DNA of 64,000 nt, taken from Pseudomonas delhiensis (GTDB lineage: Bacteria > Pseudomonadota > Gammaproteobacteria > Pseudomonadales > Pseudomonadaceae). Position numbers and translations under genes: made by a program. The notes under the pieces are model-generated. The model had not been told where the DNA came from and ran no database searches. It was given only the letters and a program-made list of their open reading frames with translations. The stretch spans positions 1 through 64,000 of the forward strand of contig NZ_FZPC01000001.1 of the NCBI RefSeq assembly GCF_900187975.1, read 5' to 3'. This document shows positions 40,163 to 51,547 of the stretch, one piece after another (within the stretch, counting starts at the first letter, position 1; each line of letters starts with the position of its first letter).

Positions 40163-40927
40163 CTTGCCCTCTTCGTCCTTCACGCCGGCGAAGTCCTCTT
40201 CACGCAGCTCGGGCAGCTTTTTCGCACAATAGTCGCTACCCAGGGCCGTCAGCGCCTGGCACATGCCCTCCAACCGGCCGTCGACCGCCTGCAGGTGGTC
40301 GAGCAACTGGCCGATGGCGCGCGCCACCGGGTCGGGCATGTCCTGGCTGACGCCGTAGGCGTCGAAGCCGAGCTTCTCGGCCATGGCCTGGCGCTTGGCC
40401 TGCTGCTCGGCATCATCCTTCATGATGATGCGCCCCGGGATGCCGACCACGGTGGCGCCCGGCGGCACTTCCTTGGTGACCACGGCGTTGGAGCCCACTT
40501 TCGCCCCGGCGCCGACGGTGAACGGGCCGAGCACCTTGGCGCCGGCGCCGACCACCACGCCATCGGCCAGGGTCGGGTGGCGCTTGCCCTTGTTCCAGCT
40601 GGTGCCGCCGAGGGTCACGCCCTGGTAGAGGGTCACGTCGTCACCGATCTCGGCGGTCTCGCCGATCACGATGCCCATGCCGTGGTCGATGAAGAAGCGC
40701 CGGCCGATCCTGGCGCCCGGATGGATCTCGATGCCGGTCATCCAGCGGCCAAAGTTGGACACCAGGCGCGCCAGCCATTTCCAGCCGGAGGTCCACAGCA
40801 GGTGCGCCAAGCGGTGCAGCCACACGGCATGCAGGCCCGGGTAGCAGGTGAGCACCTCGAAGGCATTGCGCGCTGCCGGGTCGCGGTGGAATACGCTCTG
40901 GATATCTTCGCGCACACGCTCAAACAT
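40151..40927 (-). CDS. cysE: Serine O-acetyltransferase
   Basis: Makes O-acetylserine, the precursor of cysteine, which feeds IscS next door. 258 aa. The N-terminal helical domain begins [20 protein letters not shown]. The left-handed beta-helix contains hexapeptide repeats, with [18 protein letters not shown] and the catalytic His in [18 protein letters not shown]. The C-terminal extension is longer than in E. coli. I took ATG 40927; ATG 40930 is equally possible. It overlaps trmJ by 8 nt. Confidence 0.95.
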   Translation of the reverse strand: MFERVREDIQSVFHRDPAARNAFEVLTCYPGLHAVWLHRLAHLLWTSGWKWLARLVSNFGRWMTGIEIHPGARIGRRFFIDHGMGIVIGETAEIGDDVTLYQGVTLGGTSWNKGKRHPTLADGVVVGAGAKVLGPFTVGAGAKVGSNAVVTKEVPPGATVVGIPGRIIMKDDAEQQAKRQAMAEKLGFDAYGVSQDMPDPVARAIGQLLDHLQAVDGRLEGMCQALTALGSDYCAKKLPELREEDFAGVKDEEGKAAH

Positions 40928-41699
40928 CATCGTCACTCCGCTTGCAGGCCGCGCCCTGCGCGGTCTTCTGTGTTTCGGTGAGGATACCCCGGAGGATATT
41001 CATCTCCAGCTTGCTGACCCCGGCGCGGCCGTACAGGCGGCGCAGGCGCGACATCAGGTGCCGCGGCTTCTGCGGGTCGAGGAAGCCGATATCCACGAGG
41101 GTCGATTCCAGGTGCGAATAGAAGCGCTCCAACTCGTCGGCGGTGACCGGCAGGCTGTTGAGCATGGCCGTGGTCTCCAGCTTCTCCTGCTTGGTCGGCC
41201 GGCCTTCGGCGGCCAGCCAGGCCATGCGCACTTCGTAGGCGAGCACCTGGACCGCCGTCGCCAGGTTCAGCGAGCTGAACTCGGGGTTGGCGGGAATGTG
41301 CACGTGGAACTGACATCGCTGCAGTTCCTCGTTGGTCAGACCCGCGTACTCGCGGCCGAACACCAGGGCCACCTCGCCGCCCTGCTGGGCGTGCTGCAGG
41401 CTGGTGGTGGCGCACTCGCGGGGGTCGAGCAGCGGCCAGGGGATGCGCCGGTCACGGGCGCTGGTGCCGAGCACCAGGCTGCAGCCCACCAGGGCGTCCT
41501 CCAGGGTCGGCACCACCTGGGCGGCGTCGAGGATGTCGGTCGCCCCGGAGGCGCGGGCCACCGCCTCGCCGCTGGGGAAGTCCATGGGGTCGACCAGCAC
41601 CAGGCGCGACAGGCCCATGTTCTTCATGGCCCGGGCGGTACCGCCGATATTGCCGGGATGACTGGTGTTGACCAGCACCACGCGAATTCTGTCGAGCAA
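40920..41699 (-). CDS. trmJ: tRNA (cytidine/uridine-2'-O-)-methyltransferase TrmJ
   Basis: SPOUT methyltransferase for position 32 of tRNAs. 259 aa. The knotted fold shows [35 protein letters not shown] and [20 protein letters not shown]. The start is a TTG codon at 41699, with GGAG eight bases upstream, giving [10 protein letters not shown]. The TTG at 41717 has no such site. Divergent from suhB. Confidence 0.93.
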   Translation of the reverse strand: MLDRIRVVLVNTSHPGNIGGTARAMKNMGLSRLVLVDPMDFPSGEAVARASGATDILDAAQVVPTLEDALVGCSLVLGTSARDRRIPWPLLDPRECATTSLQHAQQGGEVALVFGREYAGLTNEELQRCQFHVHIPANPEFSSLNLATAVQVLAYEVRMAWLAAEGRPTKQEKLETTAMLNSLPVTADELERFYSHLESTLVDIGFLDPQKPRHLMSRLRRLYGRAGVSKLEMNILRGILTETQKTAQGAACKRSDDDV

Positions 41700-41805
41700 C
41701 CGGAGCTCTCCACACAAGCAGATACGAAAAGGAACGGAATCCTACCGCAGCGCTCGGTCTTGCGCCACGCAAGCGACAGGCCGCCCTATGAGCGCCACGG
41801 TTTTC

Positions 41806-41814
41806 TGGTACAAT
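41806..41814 (+). promoter_or_regulatory. suhB extended -10 promoter
   Basis: TGGTACAAT is an extended -10 (TG, one base, TACAAT) about 37 bp before the suhB start. The -35 is poor, as expected for this promoter type. Confidence 0.5.
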
Positions 41815-41851
41815 GTTCGGCTTTCTTTAACATCATCCAGGTGACCTCTCC

Positions 41852-42667
41852 ATGCAGCCCATGCTGAACATCGCCCTGCGCGCGGCCCGCAGCGCCGGTG
41901 AACTGATCTTCCGCTCCATCGAACGCCTGGACACCCTCTCGGTCAACGAAAAAGACGCCAAGGACTACGTCACCGAAGTCGATCGCGCCGCCGAGCTCAG
42001 CATCGTCACCGCCCTGCGCAAGGCCTACCCGAACCACGGCATCATGGGCGAGGAAGGCGGCTATCTCGAGGGCAGCGGCGAAGGCGCCGACTACCTGTGG
42101 ATCATCGACCCGCTGGATGGCACCACCAACTTCATCCACGGCGTCCCGCACTTCGCCGTCAGCATCGCCTGCAAGTACAAGGGCCGCCTGGAGCACGCCG
42201 TGGTCCTCGACCCGGTGCGCCAGGAAGAGTTCACCGCCAGCCGCGGCCGCGGCGCCGCGCTGAACGGCCGCCGCCTGCGGGTGAGCAACCGCAAGAGCCT
42301 GGAAGGCGCCCTGCTGGGCACCGGCTTCCCGTTCCGCGACAGCCAGCTGGATAACCTCGACGCCTACCTGGGCATGTTCCGCAGCCTGGTCGGCCAGACC
42401 GCCGGCATCCGCCGCGCCGGCGCCGCCAGCCTGGACCTGGCCTACGTCGCGGCCGGCCGCTTCGATGCCTTCTGGGAGTTCGGCCTGTCCGAGTGGGACA
42501 TGGCCGCGGGCGCCCTGCTGGTGCAGGAAGCCGGCGGCCTGGTGAGCGATTTCACCGGCAGCCACGAGTTCCTCGAGAAAGGCCACATCGTCGCCGGCAA
42601 CACCAAGTGCTTCAAGGCGCTGCTGACCAGCATCCAGCCGCACCTGCCGCCGTCGCTCAAGCGCTGA
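41852..42667 (+). CDS. suhB: Inositol-1-monophosphatase SuhB
   Basis: A 271-aa Mg-dependent inositol monophosphatase that also acts in rRNA antitermination complexes in E. coli. Metal-binding motifs are GEEGG, WIIDPLDGTTNFIHG and FWEFGLSEWDMAAGALL. The start at 41852 (MQPMLNIALRAARSAGE) is the family start. In P. aeruginosa SuhB affects virulence gene expression. Followed by a strong terminator. Confidence 0.96.
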   Translation: MQPMLNIALRAARSAGELIFRSIERLDTLSVNEKDAKDYVTEVDRAAELSIVTALRKAYPNHGIMGEEGGYLEGSGEGADYLWIIDPLDGTTNFIHGVPHFAVSIACKYKGRLEHAVVLDPVRQEEFTASRGRGAALNGRRLRVSNRKSLEGALLGTGFPFRDSQLDNLDAYLGMFRSLVGQTAGIRRAGAASLDLAYVAAGRFDAFWEFGLSEWDMAAGALLVQEAGGLVSDFTGSHEFLEKGHIVAGNTKCFKALLTSIQPHLPPSLKR

Positions 42668-42684
42668 GCGCGGATGGAATGAAA

Positions 42685-42710
42685 AAGCCCGGCCTTGTGC
42701 CGGGTTTTTT
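42685..42710 (+). terminator. suhB intrinsic terminator
   Basis: CCCGGC, loop CTTGT, GCCGGG, followed by six T residues (42705-42710) and preceded by an A-run. Confidence 0.92.
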
Positions 42711-43130
42711 GTTGGGTGATGGGGACGTCGGAGCCGCTGGCGAGCCCGATCGCGGACGGAGTCCGCCCCTACAGCATTCCCATGCTGGACGCGCCCTGCG
42801 CGCGAATCGCGGGCAGGGCCCGCTCCTACAGTTCGCCGTGAGGCACGGTATCCCCCTGTAGGAGCGGACTTTGTCCGCGATAGCCGGCGGTTCCGGCGCG
42901 TTTCGCGGATAAGATCCTACGCCACCCCACCGCACCATTCCCCTGTAGGAGCGCGCCCTGCGCGCGAAATCGCGGGCAGGGCCCGCTCCTACAACCCATC
43001 GGGAAGCACGGTGTTCCACTGTAGGAGCGGACCTTGTCCGCGATAGCCGGAGGTGTCGGCGCGATTCGCGGATGAGATCCGCTCCTACGCTGCGGGTGAG
43101 CACGGCTCGCTCCTACCTGCCGGAAACGAA
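42711..43130. repeat. Cluster of family A repeats
   Basis: A gap with no gene. A truncated family A element at 42791-42829 lacks its left arm. A complete one lies at 42946-42992. Shorter arms, TAGGAGCGGACTTTGTCCGCGA, occur at 42859, with a similar copy at 43022 that pairs with GCTCCTAC at 43081. The elements are interspersed with CGGCGCGATTCGCGGAT blocks, suggesting repeated insertion or expansion in one site. Confidence 0.65.
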
Positions 43131-43154
43131 GAAGGCGCCCCGCGGGGCGCCTTC
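43131..43154 (-). terminator. Terminator of the glycine-zipper gene
   Basis: GAAGGCGCCC, loop CGCG, GGGCGCCTTC is a perfect 10-bp stem 14 bp past the stop. The minus strand continues TTCGTTTCC. Confidence 0.7.
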
Positions 43155-43168
43155 TCGTGCTTCGATGC

Positions 43169-43705
43169 TTACTGCTGGCTGAGGATCAGCCGGCCGCTCT
43201 TGTCCACCGGGATCTGGCTGCCCGGGTCGCGGTCCATGCGCACCTGGCCGGCCTTGCCGTCGAGCATGTACTTGACGTCGTAGCCCACCACTTTCTCGCT
43301 GGTGTCGTTCACGGTGCTGCAGCGGGTTTCGGTGGTGGTGTAGGTGTCACGCTCCTGCATGCCTTCCTGCACCTTGTTGCCGGCATAGCCGCCGCCGACC
43401 GCACCGGCCACGGTGGCGATCTTCTTGCCATTGCCGCCGCCGATCTGGTTGCCCAGCAGGCCGCCGGCGATGGCGCCGATGGCGGTGCCGACGATCTGGT
43501 GCTGGTCCTTGACCGGGCGCTGGTGGGTGACCGCCACGTCCTTGCACACCTGGCGCGGGGTCTTGATGGTTTCCTTGACCGGCTGGACGGCGACGACCTC
43601 GGCATATTCCGGGCCGCGGTCCACCAGGCTGTACGTGGCCACCGCTCCACCTGCCGTAACGCCGACTGCGCCCAACACGGTACCGATGAGCAACGACTTG
43701 TTCAC
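43169..43705 (-). CDS. Glycine-zipper 2TM envelope protein
   Basis: A 178-aa protein with an N-terminal signal or membrane segment (LLIGTVLGAVGVTAGGAVAT). A glycine-zipper repeat typical of SlyB/17-kDa antigen-like proteins follows (GTAIGAIAGGLLGNQIGGGN, VAGAVGGGYAGNKVQEG). The C-terminal part is a small domain (YDVKYMLDGKAGQVRMDRDP). It lacks a lipobox, so it is probably inner membrane or periplasmic. Function unknown. Monocistronic between suhB and secF. Confidence 0.85.
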   Translation of the reverse strand: MNKSLLIGTVLGAVGVTAGGAVATYSLVDRGPEYAEVVAVQPVKETIKTPRQVCKDVAVTHQRPVKDQHQIVGTAIGAIAGGLLGNQIGGGNGKKIATVAGAVGGGYAGNKVQEGMQERDTYTTTETRCSTVNDTSEKVVGYDVKYMLDGKAGQVRMDRDPGSQIPVDKSGRLILSQQ

Positions 43706-43841
43706 ATAGACCTCCTGGCTTTCCTTTCATACGGGCACTTGCCCTTGTCCTTGCCTTGGAGCAGGGAATCCTTAAGAAAGTTCCGACATTCCTTGGCGAT
43801 GCGCCACCCGATACCGACGCACGGCCACATCGCGCACAAAG

Positions 43842-43867
43842 AAAAACTCCCGCCGGGGCGGGAGTTT
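43842..43867 (-). terminator. secDF terminator
   Basis: AAACTCCCGCC and GGCGGGAGTTT form a perfect 11-bp stem with a 2-nt gap. On the minus strand TTTTTC follows. It lies about 20 bp past the secF stop. Confidence 0.9.
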
Positions 43868-43887
43868 CGAGGGAGCGCGGGACAGCC

Positions 43888-44805
43888 TCAGGGGCGGTCG
43901 TCGACTTCCTTGGCCTGCGGCGGGATCAGGTCCTCGGCCGACAGCTTCAGCCAGATCAGCACCACGTCGGCGATGTAGATCGACGAATAGGTACCGGCCA
44001 GCACGCCGACGAACAGGGCGATGGAGAAGCCGAACAGGTTGTCGCCGGCGAAGAACAGCAGCGCGGCGATGGCCAGCAGGGTGGAGATCGAGGTCGCCAT
44101 GGTCCGCAGCAGGGTCTGGCTGGTCGAGATGTTGATGTTCTCGATAAGACTGGCCTTGCGCAGCACGCGGAAGTTCTCGCGCACCCGGTCGAAGATCACG
44201 ATGGTGTCGTTCAGCGAGTAGCCCACCACCGCCAGCACCGCGGCGAGCACGGTGAGGTCGAAGGTGATCTGGAAGAACGACAGCACGCCCATCACGATGA
44301 TGGCGTCGTGGATCAGCGAGAGGATGGCGCCCAGGGCGAACTTCCACTGGAAGCGGAAGCCGACGTAGATGAGGATGCCGCCCAGGGCCAGGAGCATGCC
44401 CAGGCCGCCCTGGTCGCGCAGTTCCTCGCCGACCTGCGGGCCGACGTATTCCACGCGCTTGAGGCTGGCCGGGTTGCTGGTGTCGGCGGCCTGCAGCGCC
44501 GCGGCGACCTTCTTGCCCAGCTCCGGATCCTCGCTGGGCATGCGCACCAGCACGTCCTTGGTGTCGCCGAAGCTCTGCACCACGGCCTCGGCGTAGCCGG
44601 CCTTGACCAGCTCGTCGCGGACCTTGCCCAGGTCCGCCGGCTGCTGGTAGTTCAGCTCGATGAGGGTGCCACCGGTGAAGTCCAGGCCGAAGTTGATGCC
44701 CTTGGTGATCCAGCTGCCGAGGGCGATCAGGGTGAGGACCAGGGTGGCGGCGAACGCGATGTTGCGCACACCCATGAAGTTGATGGTACCGATCTTGATA
44801 TTCAT
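43888..44805 (-). CDS. secF: Protein translocase subunit SecF
   Basis: RND-type partner of SecD, 305 aa. It has an N-terminal membrane helix (NIAFAATLVLTLIALGSW), a periplasmic domain (residues about 40-130), then five membrane helices with GYSLNDTIVIFDRVREN. It uses proton motive force to finish protein export. The start at 44805 follows GGGGGATC. It starts 13 bp after secD. Confidence 0.96.
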   Translation of the reverse strand: MNIKIGTINFMGVRNIAFAATLVLTLIALGSWITKGINFGLDFTGGTLIELNYQQPADLGKVRDELVKAGYAEAVVQSFGDTKDVLVRMPSEDPELGKKVAAALQAADTSNPASLKRVEYVGPQVGEELRDQGGLGMLLALGGILIYVGFRFQWKFALGAILSLIHDAIIVMGVLSFFQITFDLTVLAAVLAVVGYSLNDTIVIFDRVRENFRVLRKASLIENINISTSQTLLRTMATSISTLLAIAALLFFAGDNLFGFSIALFVGVLAGTYSSIYIADVVLIWLKLSAEDLIPPQAKEVDDRP

Positions 44806-44818
44806 CTCATGATCCCCC

Positions 44819-46681
44819 TTAGATCCACAGCTTCTTGAAGTCACGCCCGCCGAAGATCAGGTTGACCATTGCGCGGGTGACCATGATGGCCGTGAACATC
44901 GAGGTGAGAATACCGAGCGACATGGTCACGGCGAAGCCCTTCACCGGGCCGGTGCCCATGGCGTAGAGGATGCCGCCGACCAGCAGCGAGGTCAGGTTGG
45001 CGTCGACGATGGCGGTGAAGGCGCGGTTGAAGCCTTCGTGGATGGCGCGCTGCACCGACATGCCGCCGGCCAGTTCCTCGCGTATCCGCGAGAAGATCAG
45101 CACGTTGGCGTCCACCGCCATGCCCATGGTCAGCACGATACCGGCGATGCCCGGCAGCGTCAGGGTCGCGCCGAGGATCGACATCAGCGCCACCAGCAGG
45201 ACCATGTTGAAGCCCAGGGCAACGGTGGCGATCAAGCCGAAGAAGCGGTAGATGACGATGATGAACAGCGACACGAACACCATGCCCCACAGGGAGGCGT
45301 CGATGCCCTTGGCGATGTTGTCCGCGCCCAGGCTCGGGCCGATGGTGCGTTCCTCGGCGAAGTACATCGGCGCGGCCAGGCCGCCGGCGCGCAGCAGCAG
45401 GGCCAGTTCCGAGGATTCGCCCGGGCCGTCGAGGCCGGTGATGCGGAACTGGTTGCCCAGGGCCGACTGGATGGTCGCCAGGCTGATGATCTTCTTCTCT
45501 TCCTTGAAGGCCGGGACCGCGACTTCCTGCTCGACGCCGTCGACCACCTGCTTGGCATAGCGGGTGATCGGCTTCTGCTCGATGAACACCACCGCCATGC
45601 TGCGGCCGACATTGTTGCGGGTGGCGCGGTTCATCAGCTCGCCGCCGTGGCCGTCGAGGCGGATGTTCACCTGCGGGCGGCCATTCTCGTCGAAGCTGGC
45701 GCTGGCGTCGGTGACCTGGTCACCGGTGATGATCACGCTGCGCTCCAGGGCCACCGGCGGGCGGCGCGGCTCGCGGAACTCGAAGGTCTCGGTGGCCGAC
45801 TTGATGGCGTCGGGCTCGGCGGCCAGGCGGAACTCCAGGTTGGCGGTCTTGCCGAGGATGCGCTTGGCTTCGGCGGTGTCCTGCACGCCCGGCAGCTCGA
45901 CCACGATGCGGTTGGCCCCCTGGCGCTGCACCAGCGGCTCGGACACGCCCAGCTCGTTGACGCGGTTGCGCACGGTGGTGAGGTTCTGCTTGATCGAGTA
46001 CTCGCGGATCTCGGCGAGCTTGGCCGCGGTCATGGCCAGGCGCAGCACCTGCATGTCGTTGCGCTGGTCCTGGGTCACTTCGAAGTCGCGGTAGTCCTTG
46101 GCGATCAGCGCCTTGGCCTTGCCCAGCGATTCCTCGTCGGTGAAGCCCAGCTGGATGGCGCGGTCCTGCACCGGCAGGCTGCGGTAGCGCAGGCGCTCCT
46201 TGCGCAGGGCGCTCTTGATCTCGCTCTCGTAGACGTTCAGGCGGGCGTCCACGGCCTTGTCCATGTCCACTTCGAGGAGGAAGTGCACGCCACCGGACAG
46301 GTCCAGGCCCAGCTTCATCGGGTGGGCGGCGATGTTGCGCAGCCAGTTCGGGGTGGTCTGCGCCAGGTTCAGCGCGACCACGTAGTCGTCGCCCAGGGCG
46401 CGACGCACGATGTCCTTGGCGGGAAGCTGGTCTTCCTGCCTGACCAGGCGGATCAGGCCGCTGTTCTTGCCGAGGCTGCCCGCCTTGACGGCGATGCCCG
46501 CGTCGGTCAGCGCCTTGCTGGCCTTGTCGATGTCGGCCTGGGTGATCTGCAGCGCGCTGCTGGCGCCGCTGACCTGCACGGCCGGATCGTCCGGGTAGAG
46601 GTTGGGTGCGGAATAGATGAAGCCGACGGCAAGCACCGCCAGGATCAGCAGGTATTTCCACAGGGGATATTTGTTGAGCAT
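44819..46681 (-). CDS. secD: Protein translocase subunit SecD
   Basis: Large SecDF subunit, 620 aa. The first membrane helix is WKYLLILAVLAVGFIYS. A long periplasmic region contains LGLDLSGGVHFLLEVDMD and NRVNELGVSEPLVQRQG. The C-terminal six-helix core includes MAVDANVLIFSRIREEL. Operon yajC-secD-secF; the gap from yajC is 66 bp. Confidence 0.97.
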   Translation of the reverse strand: MLNKYPLWKYLLILAVLAVGFIYSAPNLYPDDPAVQVSGASSALQITQADIDKASKALTDAGIAVKAGSLGKNSGLIRLVRQEDQLPAKDIVRRALGDDYVVALNLAQTTPNWLRNIAAHPMKLGLDLSGGVHFLLEVDMDKAVDARLNVYESEIKSALRKERLRYRSLPVQDRAIQLGFTDEESLGKAKALIAKDYRDFEVTQDQRNDMQVLRLAMTAAKLAEIREYSIKQNLTTVRNRVNELGVSEPLVQRQGANRIVVELPGVQDTAEAKRILGKTANLEFRLAAEPDAIKSATETFEFREPRRPPVALERSVIITGDQVTDASASFDENGRPQVNIRLDGHGGELMNRATRNNVGRSMAVVFIEQKPITRYAKQVVDGVEQEVAVPAFKEEKKIISLATIQSALGNQFRITGLDGPGESSELALLLRAGGLAAPMYFAEERTIGPSLGADNIAKGIDASLWGMVFVSLFIIVIYRFFGLIATVALGFNMVLLVALMSILGATLTLPGIAGIVLTMGMAVDANVLIFSRIREELAGGMSVQRAIHEGFNRAFTAIVDANLTSLLVGGILYAMGTGPVKGFAVTMSLGILTSMFTAIMVTRAMVNLIFGGRDFKKLWI

Positions 46682-46747
46682 TGATACCGCCCGTTATGAC
46701 GCGGGGCGCTTCATGCGCCCCGTCTATTGGTTTTCTTTGCCTGGAAC

Positions 46748-47089
46748 TCAGATGGCCTTGAGCGTGCCTTTCGGCAGGGTCGCGGCGATGGCGCCCTTCT
46801 GGAACTTCAGCTCGACGTTGTCGGCGACCTCGACGACCACGAAGTCCTCGGCGACTTTCAGCACCTTGCCGGCGATACCCGCGGAAGTGACGACTTCGTC
46901 ACCTTTCTGCAGGTTGGACAGGAGGTTCTTGTGCTCCTTGTTACGCTTGGCCTGCGGGCGCCAGATCATCAGGTAGAAGATGACCAGGAAGCCGACCAGG
47001 AAGACCCACTCAAAACCAGTGCCCATCGGGCCTGCGGCGGCCGCGGGAGCAGCGGCGTCGGCGTAGGCGGCGGGAATCAGAAAGCTCAT
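46748..47089 (-). CDS. yajC: Preprotein translocase subunit YajC
   Basis: A 113-aa single-pass inner-membrane protein that associates with SecDF. An Ala-rich N-terminus precedes the helix FEWVFLVGFLVIFYLMIWRP. A cytoplasmic SH3-like domain follows (NLQKGDEVVTSAGIAGKV). Its order before secDF and after tgt is conserved. Confidence 0.96.
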   Translation of the reverse strand: MSFLIPAAYADAAAPAAAAGPMGTGFEWVFLVGFLVIFYLMIWRPQAKRNKEHKNLLSNLQKGDEVVTSAGIAGKVLKVAEDFVVVEVADNVELKFQKGAIAATLPKGTLKAI

Positions 47090-47128
47090 CGGATACTCCT
47101 GTCTCTATATTCTTTTGGAAAATCGGGA

Positions 47129-49304
<2,176 letters not shown>

Positions 49305-49368
49305 GGGGGTATATCTCGAAGGGCCGGCTATATTACTGGAATTGCACTGGCATCGCCACGTAAGTGGA

Positions 49369-49397
49369 TTGACCGGTACCGAGGGCCTCCCTATACT
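49369..49397 (+). promoter_or_regulatory. tRNA-Leu promoter
   Basis: TTGACC (49369-49374) and TATACT (49392-49397) are separated by 17 bp, ending 11 bp before the mature tRNA. Confidence 0.75.
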
Positions 49398-49408
49398 GCC
49401 GCGCCATT

Positions 49409-49494
49409 GCCTCGGTGGCGGAATGGTAGACGCGGCGGATTCAAAATCCGTTTCTGGCGACAGAGTGAGAGTTCGAGTCTCTCCCGGGGCACCA
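49409..49494 (+). tRNA. tRNA-Leu (CAA)
   Basis: An 86-nt type II tRNA. The acceptor arms GCCTCGG and CCGGGGC pair, with a G-U at the fourth pair. The anticodon stem GCGGA/TCCGT closes the loop TTCAAAA, with anticodon CAA at 49442-49444, reading UUG. A long variable arm and the T-arm GAGAG-TTCGAGT-CTCTC follow. The 3' CCA is encoded (49492-49494). Confidence 0.96.
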
Positions 49495-49525
49495 TCCAGA
49501 TTCCCAGCGAATCTCGGAATACCAG

Positions 49526-49552
49526 AAAAACCGGCCTTCGCGCCGGTTTTTT
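49526..49552 (+). terminator. tRNA-Leu terminator
   Basis: AAAAACCGGC, 6-nt loop, GCCGGTTTTTT: a 9-bp stem including A-T pairs, with a T-run, 31 bp after the tRNA. Confidence 0.92.
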
Positions 49553-49617
49553 GTTGCCTGCGCATCCTTTTCCGCACCACCCGCGACCGCCCACGCCGGT
49601 CCAACTTCAGGAACGCC

Positions 49618-51063
49618 ATGAAACCCGCCCGTCTGCGCGCCGACATCCTGGCCGGCCTCACCACGTCCTTCGCCCTGGTGCCCGAGTGCATCGCCTTCGC
49701 CCTGGTGGCGCACCTCAACCCGCTGATGGGCCTGTACGGCGCCTTCTTCATCTGCACCCTCACCGCGCTGTTCGGCGGCCGGCCGGGCATGGTGTCCGGT
49801 GCGGCCGGCTCCATGGCGGTGGTGATAGTGGCGCTGGTGGTGCAGCACGGCGTGCAGTACCTGCTGGCCACGGTGCTGCTCGGCGGGCTGGTGATGATCG
49901 CCTTCGGCCTGCTGCGCCTGGGCAAGCTGGTGCGCATGGTGCCGCACCCGGTGATGCTGGGCTTCGTCAACGGCCTGGCGATCATCATCGCCCTGGCCCA
50001 GCTGGAGCACTTCAAGAGCGGCGGGGCCTGGCTCGGCGGGGCGCCGCTGTACCTGATGCTGGGCCTGGTGGCGCTGACCATGGCCATCGTCTACCTGCTG
50101 CCGAAGCTGACCCGCGCGGTGCCGCCGGCGCTGGTGGCGATCCTCGGCGTCGGCCTGCTGGTGTACCTGCTCGGGCTGCCCACGCGCACCCTCGGCGACA
50201 TGGCGCACATCGCCGGCGGCCTGCCCGCCCTCGCCCTGCCGCAGGTGCCGTGGAACCTGGAGACGCTGCGGATCATCGCGCCCTACGCCATCCTCATGGC
50301 GCTGGTCGGCCTGCTGGAAACCCTGCTGACGCTCAACCTCACCGACGAGATCACCCAGAGCCGCGGTTACCCGGACCGCGAGTGCGTGGCCCTGGGCGCG
50401 GCCAACATGCTCTCCGGGGCGTTCGGCGGCATGGGCGGCTGCGCCATGATCGGCCAGACCGTGATCAACCTGGGCTCCGACGGCCGCGGCCGGCTGTCCG
50501 GGGTGGTCGCCGGGGTGATGATCCTGCTCTTCGTGCTGTTCCTCTCCCCGCTGATCGAGCGCATCCCGCTGGCGGCGCTGGTGGGGGTGATGTTCGTGGT
50601 GGCCCAGCAGACCTTCGCCTGGGCCTCGCTGCGGGTGCTGGGCAAGGTGCCGGCGAGCGACGTGCTGGTGATCGCCGTGGTGACCGTCATCACCGTCTTC
50701 ACCGACCTGGCCACCGCCGTGCTCTGCGGCATAGTCGTGGCCGCCCTGGATTTCGCCTGGAAGCACGCCCGCGAGCTGTACGCCGACAGCCACCTGGAGG
50801 CCGACGGCAGCAAGCTCTACCGCATCCACGGCACGCTGTTCTTCGCCTCCACCACGCCCTTCCTGGAGCAGTTCGACCCGGCCGGCGACCCGCCGCAGGT
50901 CACCCTGGACTGCCGCCACCTGAGCTTCGTCGACTACTCGGCCATCGCCGCGCTGAAGACCCTGCGCGAACGCTACGCCAGGGCCGGCAAGCACCTGCGC
51001 GTGGTGCACCTGTCCGAGCGCTGCCGGCAGCTGCTCAAGCGTGCCGGGGTGCAGCACGGCTGA
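49618..51063 (+). CDS. SulP-family anion transporter with STAS domain
   Basis: A 481-aa SulP permease. About 10-12 membrane segments span residues 8-390, beginning [20 protein letters not shown], with the SulP-type [20 protein letters not shown]. The cytoplasmic STAS domain lies at about 395-481 ([20 protein letters not shown]). The substrate could be sulfate, bicarbonate or a dicarboxylate; the sequence does not decide. The start ATG at 49618 has AGGAACGCC upstream. It stands alone, after the tRNA. Confidence 0.88.
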   Translation: MKPARLRADILAGLTTSFALVPECIAFALVAHLNPLMGLYGAFFICTLTALFGGRPGMVSGAAGSMAVVIVALVVQHGVQYLLATVLLGGLVMIAFGLLRLGKLVRMVPHPVMLGFVNGLAIIIALAQLEHFKSGGAWLGGAPLYLMLGLVALTMAIVYLLPKLTRAVPPALVAILGVGLLVYLLGLPTRTLGDMAHIAGGLPALALPQVPWNLETLRIIAPYAILMALVGLLETLLTLNLTDEITQSRGYPDRECVALGAANMLSGAFGGMGGCAMIGQTVINLGSDGRGRLSGVVAGVMILLFVLFLSPLIERIPLAALVGVMFVVAQQTFAWASLRVLGKVPASDVLVIAVVTVITVFTDLATAVLCGIVVAALDFAWKHARELYADSHLEADGSKLYRIHGTLFFASTTPFLEQFDPAGDPPQVTLDCRHLSFVDYSAIAALKTLRERYARAGKHLRVVHLSERCRQLLKRAGVQHG

Positions 51064-51153
51064 TTCGGACGTTCATCCGAAAACGACCGGCCGCGCTGGT
51101 ACGCCGGGAACCCTGTGGAATAATGCCGCCCCTTTTCTGACTAGGAGGTCCAC

Positions 51154-51480
51154 ATGGTCACTCACTTCCTGATTGGCACCAGCCAGGCCGCTTGCGGGCG
51201 CAGCGACCCGAACGTGGCGGGCTCGCAGGACGTCGCGCAGGTCAGCTGCAAGACCTGCCGCCGCACCAACGCCTTCACCCAGGCGCAGGATGCCGCGGGC
51301 GCCGCCCCGGCCGTCGCGAAGCCCGCCCCGGCTGCGGTGCAGAAGAGCCGGCAGCCCGCCCGCGCAGCGGCACAGCCCGCCGCCGGCGCCGCCTGGCAAG
51401 CCTGGCAGGCCCGCCTGAGCGCCCTCTCCGGCAAGGCCCGCCTGCCCCGCGGCAAGCGCCGCGCCCAGGCCTACGTCTGA
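51154..51480 (+). CDS. Small Cys-containing protein with Ala/Pro-rich tail
   Basis: A 108-aa protein with a strong ribosome site (GGAGG, 6 nt before the ATG). The N-terminal 40 residues look like a zinc ribbon: VTHFLIGTSQAACGRSD and QVSCKTCRRTNAF supply three Cys and a His. The remainder is Ala/Pro/Gln rich and ends very basic (RLPRGKRRAQAYV). I recognise a resemblance to small phage-type zinc-ribbon proteins. Function unknown. It is convergent with the EAL gene. Confidence 0.6.
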   Translation: MVTHFLIGTSQAACGRSDPNVAGSQDVAQVSCKTCRRTNAFTQAQDAAGAAPAVAKPAPAAVQKSRQPARAAAQPAAGAAWQAWQARLSALSGKARLPRGKRRAQAYV

Positions 51481-51547
51481 TCGCCCATGTGCTGGCGACG
51501 GCGCCCCCTGCGGGCGCCGTCGTCCGACGGAAGCCGGCCGGCGTCCG

